Part shown: positions 45,107-56,168 of the stretch, one piece after another
Numbering within the stretch: position 1 is the stretch's first letter
Layout of the letters: every line of letters begins with the position of its first letter
NCBI GenBank assembly: GCA_030407085.1
Contig: CM059587.1
Location: 69,409,001-69,473,000, forward strand
Reading direction: 5' to 3'
DNA from: Trichopria drosophilae
Taxonomy: Eukaryota; Arthropoda; Insecta; Hymenoptera; Diapriidae
DNA length: 64,000 bases
Notes under the pieces: model-generated
What the model was told of the DNA's origin: nothing
Databases searched by the model: none
What the model saw: only the letters and a program-made list of their open reading frames with translations
Translations under genes and position numbers: made by a program

Positions 45107-45482
45107 TGGACCCCGTGTGCCACACCAAATTTTCGTTTTTTTTATTTTTTGGCCTTCGAGCATGCAAAAGTAAGCATGTATCAGATCTAAATGAGAATGA
45201 ATTTTGTTTGATTTTTTTATTCGTATTTGTTTGTCAATTATTTATGTAACGATGAAGGTGAGGAAGAATTACATGACCCGTATTTGACTGCAAAAGAGTG
45301 TTGCGAAATTTGTGCGCAGTCAACACACAGAAAAACCAAAATTCAATGCATACATTGTGCTCAACCAATGTGCGACGAGCACCGCTCGTACTTGTGTGCT
45401 GATTTTGTCGAGTTTTTCGAGGTCCAGCGGACCCCGAGTTATACGGAGGTTTGAAATCGGTGGTGTGATATGGAGGGGTTAA
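45107..45482 (+). mobile_element. Internally deleted piggyBac-like element (remnant)
   Basis: The right end reads GGAGGGGTTAA, that is TTAACCCC on the other strand, with the TTAA target typical of piggyBac. Reading inwards from each end, both ends share ACCCC, a spacer, CACACCA and a T-rich word. The left end has lost its TTAA. Between them is a transposase C-terminal fragment. The length of about 375 bp means most of the transposase is gone. Confidence 0.45.
45227..45454 (+). pseudogene. piggyBac-like transposase, C-terminal Cys-rich domain fragment
   Basis: The frame has Cys/His spaced C26-x2-C29-x11-C41-x2-C44-x4-C49-x2-H52-x4-C57. This is the cross-brace zinc pattern at the C terminus of piggyBac transposases, where it binds the element ends. 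The piece THRKTKIQC also fits the family. The last Cys of the usual C-x2-C is absent, the frame opens without ATG (TTG), and no catalytic core precedes it. It is a fragment, not a working gene. Another RING-like or ZZ-like zinc finger is the main alternative. Confidence 0.6.
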
Positions 45483-46289
45483 CTGGGTAACAAATACATA
45501 ATAGATTTGCGAAAGTCATCTCATTAAGGTATTGCTGAATGAGTAGTTACATTGAACAACAAGTAGATGAGTTGTGAATAATTAGATTAAATACGAGTAA
45601 AAATAAGTACGAAAAAATTAAATACGAAAATAAAAAAAGTTAAATACGGTATGTCGATATTATTAACTACGAAAAAAATAAGAACCCGTATGCTACTCTA
45701 TCTAGAAAAAAATATATCCGTTAGTGAAAAACATTAGTTAGTTGTCTCAAATATTCATTTTGCACCGTATGTTGAAACCTATAAATTCTTGTACTAACCG
45801 GTTAGACAGCCATCCAATCCAGTTTCTTGTCTGATGAAACTCATATTAGTTCCTAATCAAGTTCGTCCGTAAAGGATTTTATAAGGATATGTCAATTCAT
45901 TTTCAAATATAAGTAAACTGTAAGATGTTATATTATTCCATATTTTTCGATTACATGAAAAATAAGACAATCTTCTAGGCTCTATTACTTACCGAGACGC
46001 AACCAGAAAAATTGGCCAGAAATTGGCCTCAATTTCTATCAGGTAGCAATTACGAAAGATAAAATTAGAGGATATATAAAATTATCATCTTGCTAAGGAA
46101 AATTCGTTTAAGAGTCAACAACATTTAACTGCGCTTAACAAACTACATCAAATAAATATGAAAACTGAGCATATAAAATGTAAATTGCCGCATCTTCCTC
46201 CAACTTTATGTAGTGAAATTTCAATGGTACTCTTCATGCTGGGTGTTCTGTATCGATATTCCCGTATCGGCGTTATAAACGTCACAACT
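45483..46289. other. AT-rich DNA, nothing recognised
   Basis: I see no gene or repeat that I can support. The minus open frame that starts at 46402 is treated as part of the next island. Confidence 0.45.
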
Positions 46290-46808
46290 TTACTTCCAGC
46301 AGCTGTGGAATTCCGTATTCGTACATAAGATGGTAATAAAACGACCGCGACCCGACCACAACGCAATTTTATTAACATCGTCGCGAAAGACTCCATCTCC
46401 ACAGATGACCGATTCTCGGCCGGTTGGTAGCGTTATCGTAAATGCAGTCGTGAATCGGTACAGGTCAAGTAGGAAGTATATTTTCGGAAATGGGAGAATC
46501 GAGCGAAATCCGCTCAGAATTGTAATGGATGTTTCGCGAGTCCCAGGACGGTACTTGCCCGTAATGTCCCCGATGGCACCGAATGACGTAAGTTGCCGAA
46601 TAAGAGGGACGAAAGTCGCACAGGGGGAAGAAAATCCAACAGTATATAGGACCTTATTTGAGAAGAGGAAATTTAAAAATGGGGAGGGAGTGGTGACGGA
46701 AGAGAGAATGAACTTGCGTAGAGTAGTTACATTATCGATCTTGTAACTAAGACACGCATCTGGTTCCGGGGAGATTAAAGCTGCCTTGGTTGATCCTTCT
46801 CGAGGCAT
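46290..46808 (-). CDS. Unrecognised open frame (172 codons) in a GC-richer island
   Basis: The frame starts at ATG 46808 and is the longest outside the transposons. An antiparallel frame of 138 codons (46330-46746, plus strand) overlaps it fully, so at most one is likely real. The minus product has hydrophobic patches (FLNFLFSNKVLYTVGF, IYFLLDLYRF) and no domain I know. The plus product is basic (RYRSSRKYIFGNGRIER). In a region of about 46 percent GC such lengths are unusual but not impossible. It may be an exon, an old retrocopy or conserved non-coding DNA. Confidence 0.22.
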   Translation of the reverse strand: MPREGSTKAALISPEPDACLSYKIDNVTTLRKFILSSVTTPSPFLNFLFSNKVLYTVGFSSPCATFVPLIRQLTSFGAIGDITGKYRPGTRETSITILSGFRSILPFPKIYFLLDLYRFTTAFTITLPTGRESVICGDGVFRDDVNKIALWSGRGRFITILCTNTEFHSCWK

Positions 46809-47944
46809 CGACGTCGAGCGACCTCTACTACCTTAAAGCTGATGTCACATATGGAATTTAGTGCTGCCATTATCACATAAATAAGGTAATGGTGGCATCA
46901 ATGGTATCTTTCTCCTTATTGTCATGATATATATTTCTCCTTAATACTTAAATGTTCCGTTTCCCTCTTTCACAAAAAAAAATTATTAGCTACATTATTA
47001 ACAAGAGTTAATATATGCTTATAGTATTTTGTGCACCAGCATTAACCTCTAAAAGTTCAAAGGCAGTATGGGAGTTTTTAATACTTTCCTAATTTTTTTA
47101 TAAATTTGCATGGAGACACCAAATCTGCATAATACAACCTACTTATAGGAAGATTGGATATATTGTACGGAATTGTTGATTTTCAACAACCATCTGGTAC
47201 CATTTAATAAAGATTAGTGACTAATCAAATTGATTTCTGATAAGGAAGAGCAACAGTGATAATGTGAATGAAATGATGACGTATTGAGATGTTTCGAAGA
47301 AATAAACTCAGCGTTGCCCAAATCTGAAAATCGACCATTCAGTTCAAATCCCGAACTCATGGGTGACATGCGCAATGAGTGAATAAACGCTCGTCTCTGA
47401 AATATTTCATAGTGAACGAAGAGGACATTAGGATTATTGTTGTCTGGTGTCATCACTTTTGAAGTTCGGGAAATGTTTTTAGAGGTTCTAATGTGACGTT
47501 CACAAGGAGCAAACAATGATTGTTCGAAATTCAACCGCGAAAGGGTAGTTGTCCTCAAGAAGATGAAATAAAGATTAAGAGGAAAGAACTAAAAGGATGT
47601 TGCGTCTCAAAACTCCACGGTGATATTTGGGAAACCAAACTATTAGAGGGTGAAACAGGGGAGTAAGGAAAAACAATAATAAAATGGAGGTAATTGTAGA
47701 TTTTTGCTTTATAAAAGTGGCTTTATTTTAAGGTTACAGGTTTCACTAGAGTACTTTATGAGATAAGTGTCCTGTGCATTGGATATAAATTTAGAGAAAT
47801 GATTTTCGATGTTCAGGTATACAATGTATGCAGAAACATAGTATATGTATTTAGAACTCGGGTCTCATTGTGTTTTAAAAAATCAATAAATCATTTAAAA
47901 AATCATAAAAATTAAAATATTATTTCTATTATTAATAAAAACTA
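46809..47944. other. No gene called; open frame on minus strand at 47214-47558
   Basis: The minus frame of 114 codons at 47214-47558 has balanced composition but no recognisable domain and no clear splice sites. The remainder is AT-rich. Confidence 0.35.
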
Positions 47945-48192
47945 TTAGCACACTTTTATGGAAAGCTACTAATTTTGCAAAATATCAGTACTTTTTAATG
48001 TTATTTAAACGAGCGGAGAGTTTATATTAAACGCTTTTTAAACCCTATAAATTATTTACCTTATTATCGAGAACTGTAGCACACGTTTATCGAAAGCTAC
48101 TAATATTGCAAAATATCGGGACTTTTTAATGTTGCGTAAACGATCGAAGAGATTATTTTAAACGCTTTCGAACCCCTACAATTTATTTAAAA
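47945..48192. repeat. Diverged tandem duplication, period 132 bp
   Basis: TAGCACAC followed by GAAAGCTACTAAT, TTGCAAAATATC, ACTTTTTAATGTT and TAAACGCTTT occurs at 47945-48076 and again at 48077-48192, with about 15-20 percent differences. Confidence 0.85.
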
Positions 48193-48849
48193 AGAATCAA
48201 AACTTGAAATTATGGAAATATTTCACTCGATAATTGGAAACCAATTTGTTTAGAGATATTTCCCTGACTTTAAAAGGCTCCCAGTAGGCTCTGTATTGAT
48301 CAGAATGAGATAAAATAATTCTTACATTTCAAGCCGAACGATTGTTTATTGTAACTACTTCTCATACCCGCAATCCCCGCAATCTCACAACCGTTTCATA
48401 ATATCCGAATACATCCAAGGAAAGTTCCTGGTATTTCAGAGAGTCTTTTTAAACAAGTAATAAATATTATAAAAAATCTTTTAAATAACCTTTCATTAGT
48501 CGTTGAAATCACTTTGAAAAGAACCGATATATTGTAAAATTCACTGTGTCATCACTTAAATTATATGTTGCACATCCAATTTTGGTACCGAATTTTATAT
48601 TTTCTTCTTTCTTCTCTATCAAACGGTAAATGAAGGTATATGGGTTGCATTTCACGTAGTATATATAGATTTATCTCTTTTCAGATACTTGTTTCATAGA
48701 ACACTTGTAAAATAAAGTCGAGAAAGATTCAGTAAATTCTTTGTAAACATTTTTCTGTGGTAAATAATTTAATAAAATTATTCATATTTATTTTGTTGTG
48801 ATTTATTGCAAATGTTTTCGTCATTCGTCATTTTTATTTTTCTTTCCAG

Positions 48850-48912
48850 TAAGAGAAAGCGCTATTTTGTTCTCCCGATATAGGGAGGAACATAGTACTT
48901 TGCGCTCAGAGT
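48850..48912 (+). other. Candidate 63-nt exon that also forms a hairpin
   Basis: An excellent acceptor (ATTTTTCTTTCCAG to 48849) and a GTGAGT donor (from 48913) enclose 63 nt. One frame is open, with phase 1 at both ends, giving RESAILFSRYREEHSTLRSE. The middle can fold as GTTCTCCC-GATATA-GGGAGGAAC with one bulged base, which might instead mark a small palindromic repeat. The protein is not recognised. Confidence 0.25.
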
Positions 48913-51816
48913 GTGAGTAAATGTTGTAACAATAAGAGTCCTATTTGAAGACTGAAGTCTCTCATTAAGACATAAACATCTTCTTTTGAGATATTTTCGG
49001 GTCTTAGACATTTTAGAATTCGAAGCTTATACATCGTAAAGTAAAACACTTGCATAAAAAATTACAATAACAATATTTATTTCCGTCAATATAGTACGAG
49101 GAGCACTATCAAGTTATTTATCTTTTCCGGTCTTCTTTTAAAAAAAGTGTACAAAAGTTTCTTAAGGAGAACCCGAAATTATTCATGTAAAATAAATTTA
49201 CCAGATTCCCGTGCAAATTCAATTGAAAATTGGTAAGAATATGTGTGCTATAAAGGTTAATTTAATATTATTTAATATTATCAAATTTTAGCATTTAATC
49301 AAAATGGAAATTGAATACAATGAGTTAATGATACTCATCTGAAGACAATCATTTAAATTATTCTAGGATATAAATGTTTAAATAAATCTATACTTAATGT
49401 ACCCTTTATAAATATTACGAAACGTGTGAAAGTGCATGTAATGCTCGACAGAAATAAAGGTGCAACAAGTGAAAATTGCGATTAAGAGTGCTCCTATGCA
49501 AACTGTTTAAATTTATTTTTATTGAAAATAAACTCTCCCTGAGGATGACGATGCTCTAATTATATTCTTAATAAAAATTTACTTTTAACTGTTCATTAAG
49601 CTTACCTAATTAAAGAGTGAAAATTCACTTTTTAAGATAATAATTATACAAGAGTGGCTAATGTTTCACTCTGCACCCAGCGAAAATGCTTCACTCTATT
49701 ATTTAATGACTAATGCAAAAATTTACAATATTACAAAAAATGAATTAATACCAGCAAAGAACTCGTACCTAAAATGTAATAAAATTTAGCGACATCGACA
49801 GTAAATTAAATTCCCGAAGTAACAAGAAATAATATACTATCACAGTTATGAACATAGTCTTGTTTTCCAAACAACTTTAATTTTGAAATAATGTCTTTAT
49901 AGTAAAAAAGTAGCATTCCCTAAATATATAAAACTTTGATTCCCTCGTGGCATTCGTATATTGGATCCGTTAATCTCGAACAATTAATTTCCCCAGTGGT
50001 AATACTTATTTCGATATTAAATTGTAAGTACATAAACACAAATGAAATCCAATACGGACCATGACGCAGCCACTACAAGGGGTCCCATGATCTCGTGACC
50101 TTATTTCTTGCCCATCGTCAAAGACACGTGCAGAATTGCAAATGAAATAAAAATAAAAATAAAAACACTGCTCAAATACCTAATAGTGTCATAATACTTG
50201 TGTATTATTTTTTATTACATATGCAAGAAGTAAATGACTTTTAATAATGATAGTGTGATCCTGAAGTAATAAAATGTGTTTAAATTATTAAGATATTAAC
50301 TTGATATCATATTTTACTTTCATTGCGTGATGCCAGCAAACGATTATGAGTACAATTAATTCCAATACTTAATAATTTCATAGGCGTCAGTATTTTGCTG
50401 GTAATTAATATTTGAGCAGTATACTAAGTCTACTTAACAATCTATTGGGTCACTAATCCAATTAATTATCGAACAAAGTAAATATTATGAAAGTAGCGTA
50501 ATTTCAACGTCGCATTTTTATAGCACGTATAATAGTGCTTGGTCTGTATCGAAACTGCCTTTTGTTTACACATTGGAAAATTATTCTCAAATATTCTAGA
50601 ACACAAGAAGATAACATTTTATTCAAATGCAGCGAGACATAAGGTAATCTAGAATTCATTGATAACTAAAATTTAGCATCTTAAGACCTAGTTACTGTAC
50701 ATACAAATTCCAAATGTTCTTAAACAGTTTTGCATTGTTAGGTATTCGTTAATTTATTAATTTTTAAACAATATTTTAGTGTATTTTTATATCATATTAA
50801 TTATGTGTATTTAGATGGAATCATATAAAATTAAGCGTTTTAACTAACATTTTACTTTAACTACAGTTTTTAGCAGTATATTCAACAAATATTGGAGTTT
50901 CAACTCCTTCAGTTACTAAATTTTGTCCGAGAATTTTAAAAGCATAAATAGTTGTACATTGTAGGGGGTTAAAAGAAAATATTGTAATGTATATAGAAGC
51001 CAATTTTTAGATGCATCAACATTTTTAATGTGGAGTATTATACAAAAAACGTAAAAACAAAAAACTTCTGTGAAATGGGTGCAATAGCTTTTAATGGATT
51101 AAGGGAATATTTTATTTAGTACAACGGACAAGCTCGAGTTGTTGGGAAAAACTTGATTAAGAGTTCCTAATTGATTTAGATCCATTTAAAAGGTACCTGC
51201 AATAGAGTAGAAAGTAACCTAACCTCAAAATTACTACAATTGTCCCTAGTATATACTAGAAGCATAATAATACCACCGTAATCTGTCAAACAATTAATTA
51301 CTGGTTCACCGGTATTAATATTTTTTCATCAGCTTCAAAAAATAATGAATTTCCTAAAATTCTTCGACTTTCAACAACTTAGACTAATTTTGTCTTCAGA
51401 GAACATTATTGGTGTTTATTTTTGGAGGATTTTAACGAATTGCACTACTTCTTAAAAAAAATAATTTAACCTATTCTAATATTGAGGTTAGTTTTACTGT
51501 TATATTTTAACTTCAGTCACTTTACTATATTGGTCTATTATTTTCGAGTACCAGGTTTATTTGGAGTGGGTGTATGACAAGGGAATTACATAAACCCGTC
51601 GAAATGAAGTAATCTTATGAAGCACGTCTCCAGCAGCATCGAACCTTACGACAACGTTAAGGTTGAAAACTTAGAATAATATTATCTCATCTTTCTATAA
51701 GGTTTTGTGCTATGTAAAACTAAATTTATATGAAACAGTTAGAAGAAAAAAACTTACATCCATTCATTATATTTTGTTCTATTTTACAACATTCAGTTAG
51801 AGAATTCAATGATATA
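48913..51816. other. AT-rich DNA with a partial AGAGTGA-type repeat
   Basis: AATTAAAGAGTGAAAATTCA near 49611-49630, with TTTCACTCT and TTCACTCTATT further on, resembles part of the MITE at 51817. Nothing else is recognised. An A-rich microsatellite, AAATAAAAATAAAAATAAAA, lies at about 50144-50165. Confidence 0.4.
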
Positions 51817-52010
51817 GGTCTCTAAATTTTTTGTAGTGAGAATTCATTCTTTGGTTAGTGAAAACCAAGCAACTCTCGTGAAAGAATAAATATTCAACTC
51901 TTTAGGAGTGAAATTTCAATCTAACAAGATTGAAAGTTCACTCTTTCACGAGAGTTGCTCGGTTTTCTCTAATTAAAGAGTGAATTCTCACTCCAAGAAA
52001 TTTAGAGAGC
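51817..52010. mobile_element. Palindromic MITE of the AGAGTGAATTCTCACTC family
   Basis: The left end TCTCTAAATTTTTT and the right end AAATTTAGAGA are inverted. Inside, AGTGAGAATTCATTCTTT pairs with AAAGAGTGAATTCTCACT, and AAGCAACTCTCGTGAAAGA pairs with TCTTTCACGAGAGTTGC. ATATA on both flanks (51812-51816 and 52011-52015) may be the target duplication. A related but shorter copy lies at 63205-63320. Confidence 0.8.
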
Positions 52011-53420
52011 ATATATAAGAAAAGATCCATTTTTATGGGGGAATTTTTTTTTGTAAATGGTTTAGATCAGGATAATAATTGAATCACGTATCAAAATATT
52101 CTGTGTAGTTTCCTCAGGTGAATACAAAATGATCTATTGGGAACTTATGCATGCCACGAAACTTGACTGTAATAATAGAAGGTAGTCGATGAAAAGAAGG
52201 ATTGTACGGTTTTTCGTGGCCATGACCTATACGAGCAGGTAGTAATATCTGTTTTCACGTAGCAAATCTATATACCTTCGAAGCGAGTTGTCCTCGTATA
52301 AAAGCCACACCAAGAAGTATAAAACAAACCATCGATCTCTATCCTGGAAATGCGTTTTCCGACATGTGCGTAAGATTGTCGTATGTCACTCACGATTCTA
52401 AATTGATATTTTTCCTCCCATAAACAAGCACATTTATCTTCCCGTCTCTATATTTGAACTAAGGTACTTCCTTTCTATATTTTAACTCACATAAAAGACC
52501 GACTTTTCAATTTAACGGGATTACCTTGTGGGAATTGAAACATCACCTTTTTCCAAGGTCTTGAGGGAGATACACAGTAATTGTTCTGGCTCTAGATATT
52601 GGATTTTTTAGGACGAGAGAAAACTTTATCAATTCCAACTATTCAGTTTTTCATAAAATTCGGTTGTGAAGATTGCAAGTTAATAGGTGTAAAAAATGTA
52701 TTTGGGTAGTTTTAAAAATAAGAAAATTTTGAGCGGCCGAACTTAATAAATTGCATTATTCATCATAAAAATTATAAAACTTATTGGTTTCTATTAGATC
52801 ATTGGAAATCAAAGTATTTTCTTTAATTTAAAAATACGTATAAAATTTCTCATTCAACTGGTACGTCACTTTGAAAAAAAAACGCAATTAAAACACTAAA
52901 TAAATATTACTTTTTACATTTTGAATGACAAATTTACATTGCCATACTCATTTTTAATAGTTATACCTTACAACAGTGTAAATATACGTGGCATTTTGTA
53001 ATATCCTTTGAAATATTATCCTTCAAATTTGTTATTATTTGCCACGTTCAGCGAAGCCGATAAAATTATTAAGAGTCCATATTCCCGCATGAAGTAATAA
53101 ACTAAATTAGGACCACACCAGGGTCCTACCAAATCCGTGTTTCTATTAGCCAAGATAGCCAACATTATAATCGGAAATATTTCAAATTCTCATTATTTTG
53201 GAATACATTAATATTAAAGTTAAACTTGTCCTAAACTAGCGTTCCCTAGAAAATTAAGCTGATGGATTCTTTCATTCAACGTTATATTTTTTATTTTTTA
53301 GACATTTAGTGACAAATTATTATTCATGTGATTCTCATTCATCTGGCGTGTTTCGGGACATGCTTCAAAATATTAAAAAAAAAGGAACGGATTCACTTGG
53401 TGCTAGTTACTCGGTACTTA
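52011..53420. other. AT-rich DNA, no gene seen
   Basis: The stretch 52110-52400 is a little GC-richer and may be conserved non-coding DNA. No exon can be supported. Confidence 0.4.
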
Positions 53421-53590
53421 TCGAGGTCGCTGTTTACGAATCCAATGTCAGTGTCTGGCACTTCAAAACAGCCGCGGCGGATTCAATGTGGCGGACGAAT
53501 TTTTCAGAAAGATTCATTGAAAACCATTTGTTTCGGGGTTTTCGGAGTCGCTGATTACGAATCCGATACCAGTTTCAGAAAATTCCACGC
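53421..53590. repeat. GTCGCTGATTACGAATCC-type repeat, two units
   Basis: GGTCGCTGTTTACGAATCCA at about 53426 and GTCGCTGATTACGAATCCGA at about 53547 are each followed by a CAGT word and a short A/T-rich spacer. Related words occur inverted at 56515-56615 (GTCGGATTCGTAGTCATCG, CATCGGATTCCTAATCG) and near 40610. The open frames across 53309-53820 run through this repeat and are not called as genes. Confidence 0.55.
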
Positions 53591-54283
53591 AAAGAATTCG
53601 TGTTGTGATGTGTACGGGATGTCTTCGCCCGCATGGAAGCGCGACTGGTCGAAGAGCTCGTAGAGGAGCAATGATTTTGAAAATTATACCCGCACGAGGA
53701 CTTGATGAAATCATGGACCTGATTGATTGCTTGATCTGTTACCATCGAATGCCTGTTCAGGAAACGACTTACGTTCTGAGGAGTCCGGACGTTGTATCAA
53801 GGCCTTGCCGATGTGTTTAAAATGGAAAATTCAAACTGACGTTCCAATATGGCGGAATCGCCGTTATAAATCAGATGCTACTTTTTCAATATTTAAATAC
53901 AATATGCCCTCAATATGGCGAAAACATGGATAAATTTTATATTTAAGAAACTATCTACGGCATTAGTATGGTATAACACTAGCCGAGAACAATGGTTTTA
54001 AGGACTTGGAATCGGACGGATTCTGATCAGGATTGGATAAGGGCGGATCTTGGAACGTTCGTTAACCGGCAATGTCCAATTTGGTGATGATGTACATTAT
54101 ATATTTTTAATGGGTGTTTTTCTTTGCTTGTCAAGAGCTGTGGGTTTCTAGCACTCCAAAATACGGTCCGAGGATTATTTTTTTCTTCAGCTGCTACATG
54201 AAAAATAAAATATAGTTAAAGCACTAACGTTTCTCCATGAAGCAAATAATAAGTAATTAATAGGAAACGAAAGAGAGAATAGA

Positions 54284-56168
54284 GAACTTGCATGACTTTT
54301 AAATTTAATTTAAATCGAAAGATAATTATTAGAAATGAAAAGTTACAACACAGTTTTGCAATTTTCGAAGTAATTGTTTAGATATAAATTATTAAAATTT
54401 GCCGAAAACTGAACGTCGGTTTGAATCGATGTCACGTGACTATGACGAAATAGTCGGTAAGGTGGCGTCGCTGACGGCAATGCAGTGGAATTACATTGCA
54501 TATATATATAGATATACGAATACGTTATATGCATGCACAAAACGTCAATTAAAGTTATGTTTACATTTTGAAATACGTAAACAGATTTTTTACTATCTAA
54601 TTGTTTAAAAGTGTCGGCAACTGAATTAAACATTTTAAATATGAAAGGAGAATTATAAAAGGGAAAAGAAATTTTGCAAACAATAGGAGACATCGACAGA
54701 AAATAACAATTATTAGATAAGTATACACAATTAGTCTGATAACCAGAACAAAGTTATAATACTTTATAATAATTTTTAATACTAAAATATATTATAAAAG
54801 TGTATATTCTTTGTGTAAATTTCATTTGTTTCAGGAGCGGTTAAAGGAAAAATTGGATTTGTTTTGCTTATATTAAACGTGAGCTTTCCATTTCAATCTT
54901 ACATATATACATACATGTATGCTTGTTTATTCTATTAATTTTTTCAGGTTGATTGCCTACAGCTTCGCTCCAGGTTTTTCTTTTCAATTCAATGTGGGGA
55001 ACACAAATTAATTCTTTTTTCGGAGTAGAACTCGAGGTTGATTTACACCTAGGAATAATGCTGTATTTGTAGCTATGCAAAGATGGATTTCTTTTCTTTA
55101 ACATTTTTATTGATTTGTCTCCTATTGCATTGAATTTCTACCTGACGGTTAATGGAAACTCCACTTCTCACTGTGGTTGTTTTGAAAATAATAAAACAGA
55201 ATTAATTAAAGAAATATGTTTAGATTTTCAAATTGTAAACGTGGTTTAAGATTTGAAAAATACATTTGTACGCACTTAAACATACAGTGTTTATATGTAA
55301 CTACGCACGTACAAGAAATCTGAAAAATCTCTTCGGTTCAAATTCATAAATCTGTTTGACTTTATTTGAGGTAGAAGGTGTTCTACAAATCAGTATTGAG
55401 ATGCTACAAGGAAAAAATTGTTTGCCAGAAAATACATTTAGTGTATTATTGTAGTATTAAAAAAATATTATAAAACAAATAACCGTGTGCATGTTATTTG
55501 AAAAATCCTGCATGTAATTATTTATATGTTAAGCGTACTCTATTTCATTTGAACATTAATAGAATAACAAGCATACTGTCATGTATTACATGTATGTATA
55601 TATGTAAGATTGAAATGGAACGCTCACGTTTAATATAAGCCAAACAAATCCAATTTTTCCTTTAACCGCTCCTGAAACAAATGAAATTTACACAAAGAAT
55701 ATACACTTTTATAATATATTTTAGTATTAAAAATTATTATAAAGTATTATAACTTTGTTCTGGTTATCAGACTAATTGTGTATACTTATCTAATAATTGT
55801 AGTTTTCTATCGATGTCTCCTATTATTTGCAAAATTTCTTTTCCCTTTTATAATTCTCCTTTCATATTTAAAATGTTTAATTCAGTTGCCGACACTTTTA
55901 AACAATTAGATAGTAAAAAATCTGTTTGCGTATTTCAAAATGTAAACATAACTTTAATTGACGTTTTGTGCATGCATATAACGTATATGTATATCTATAT
56001 ATATGCAATGTAGTCCCACTGCATTGCCGTCAGCGACGCCACCTTACCGACTATTTCGTCATAGTCACGTGACATCCATTCAAACCGACGTTCAGTTTTC
56101 GGCAAATTTTAATAATTTATATCTAAACAATTACTTCGAAAATTGCAAAACTGTGTTGTAACTTTTCT
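54284..56168. mobile_element. Element with about 630-bp inverted arms around a THAP fragment (P-like)
   Basis: Bases 54284-54939 are inverted at 55555-56168, and each arm is also the relative of the solo repeat at 3905-4404. The 615-bp centre (54940-55554) is unique in the window and carries part of a THAP domain on the minus strand. The inner ends of both arms read ATTAATAGAATAA. THAP is the DNA-binding domain of P-element transposases, so a P-like DNA transposon with very long terminal repeats is the simplest reading. A composite of two solo repeats flanking a THAP remnant is the alternative. Confidence 0.65.
54943..55104 (-). pseudogene. THAP-domain fragment of a P-like transposase
   Basis: From ATG at 55104 the frame reads a THAP-type N-terminal half: IPRCKSTSSSTPKKELICVP, then KRKTWSEAVG. 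Conserved features are C20, the V-P pair (35-36), the basic KRK and W45, much as in P-element THAP. The first zinc Cys appears replaced by Ser15. After about residue 54 the frame enters the inverted arm and lacks the final Cys-x2-His pair, so no complete zinc site or catalytic domain remains. Confidence 0.62.

Noticed and set aside
54343..54693. 116-codon minus frame, with a similar frame at 55813-56013 on the plus strand
   Set aside because: Both lie in the inverted arms and simply mirror each other; they contain low-complexity Tyr/Ile stretches and no domain.
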